Positions 63,750 through 64,000 of a DNA stretch of 64,000 bases are shown here, in pieces (the first letter of the stretch is position 1; each line of letters begins with the position of its first letter). Below the pieces are notes generated by a model. That model saw only the letters and a program-made list of their open reading frames with translations. It was not told where the DNA came from and did no database searches. A program made the position numbers and the translations under genes. Source of the stretch: Labia minor (lineage: Eukaryota; Arthropoda; Insecta; Dermaptera; Spongiphoridae); contig OY720349.1 of assembly GCA_963082975.1 (NCBI GenBank), positions 68,136,501 through 68,200,500 of the forward strand, in the 5' to 3' direction.

Positions 63750-64000
63750 GTAATGTAAACACTTGTTCGTAATCTAGATAGAGGATTGGTCGAGCAGAGC
63801 TGTCAGCCAGGAACCCAAATGAGAAATGATCTCACCTATCCATGGTGATTAGGGTATAAATATACCCTCTTCCATTTATTAATGCTGGAGAAAATATTTT
63901 ATAAATTATTTGTGCATAAAATGTTACGGTATTGGTGAGACTGTACTAAATTGCTCTTGCCTGGTCTTTGTCTCAGGATGTTGTCCTAATGGGGGGAGGA
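63750..64000 (+). mobile_element. Possible LTR fragment at window edge
   Basis: A GC-richer segment with TATAAATATA (63855-63864) and TGTTACGG, continuing past the edge. This layout suits a long terminal repeat, but no second copy or coding region is visible. Confidence 0.2.

Larger units (their letters stand above)
61607..64000. other. Intron between the first visible terminal exon and the window edge
   Basis: It holds the second 609-bp inverted repeat copy with (CA)n at 62565-62597, a TTAA-bounded element end at 63110-63510, and a GC-richer stretch from about 63750 to the edge with a TATAAATATA box that may be part of an LTR. The common BTB exons are not here. Confidence 0.5.

Overview
The window looks like the 3' half of the insect gene longitudinals lacking (lola), read from the minus strand, in a very AT-rich genome. 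The main evidence is a series of at least 16 separate exons that each encode the same module. The module is a C2HC finger (C-x2-C-x12-H-x4-C, usually ending ECG), a short linker of the G-x-E-P-x-F type, a C2H2 finger and a stop codon. Every one of these exons is preceded by an AG acceptor, and every one is entered in the same phase (phase 1, the acceptor G sitting at codon position 1). They are therefore interchangeable last exons for one common upstream exon. The BTB-encoding common exons are not in the window and should lie beyond base 64000. The host is an arthropod, very probably an insect. Its extreme AT content and many small DNA transposons fit several groups (for example aphidiine wasps), but the species cannot be fixed from this sequence.

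Layout in transcription order (high to low coordinates): two-finger exons at 61.4-61.6, 59.8-60.1, 57.2-57.6, 54.9-55.1, 52.3-52.5, 48.5-48.8 and 44.7-45.0 kb; a lysine-rich exon without zinc fingers at 40.8-41.1 kb; two-finger exons at 38.2-38.4 and 35.8-36.0 kb; a 66-nt internal cassette exon at 32.3 kb; two-finger exons at 31.2-31.4 and 28.4-28.7 kb; an exon with a piggyBac-transposase-like cysteine domain at 26.8-27.1 kb; a two-finger exon at 25.3-25.5 kb; a second piggyBac-like exon at 21.1-21.4 kb; a three-finger exon at 15.6-16.0 kb; four-finger exons at 13.3-13.8 and 8.4-9.3 kb; a decayed finger exon at 4.7-4.9 kb; and a final four-finger exon at 2.3-2.7 kb.

The most unusual content is the pair of piggyBac-like terminal exons. 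One of them (26.8-27.1 kb) shares its acceptor, its first codons and about 200 bp of upstream intron with the neighbouring zinc-finger exon at 25.3 kb. This suggests that a lola acceptor was duplicated and then joined to a transposase-derived C-terminus. Other items worth attention are the in-frame 66-nt cassette, the four-finger exons made by doubling the finger pair, a last finger without its final histidine, an AT-hook-like tail, and the decaying exon.

The rest (about 90 percent) is AT-rich intron holding short DNA transposons (hAT, mariner, piggyBac-type TTAA elements, Tc1-like MITEs), a LINE fragment, a pair of about 606-bp inverted repeats 38 kb apart, microsatellites and homopolymers. 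No rRNA, tRNA or CRISPR array was seen. Exon coordinates below cover the coding part, from the first base after the acceptor AG to the stop codon; 3' UTR ends were not determined.
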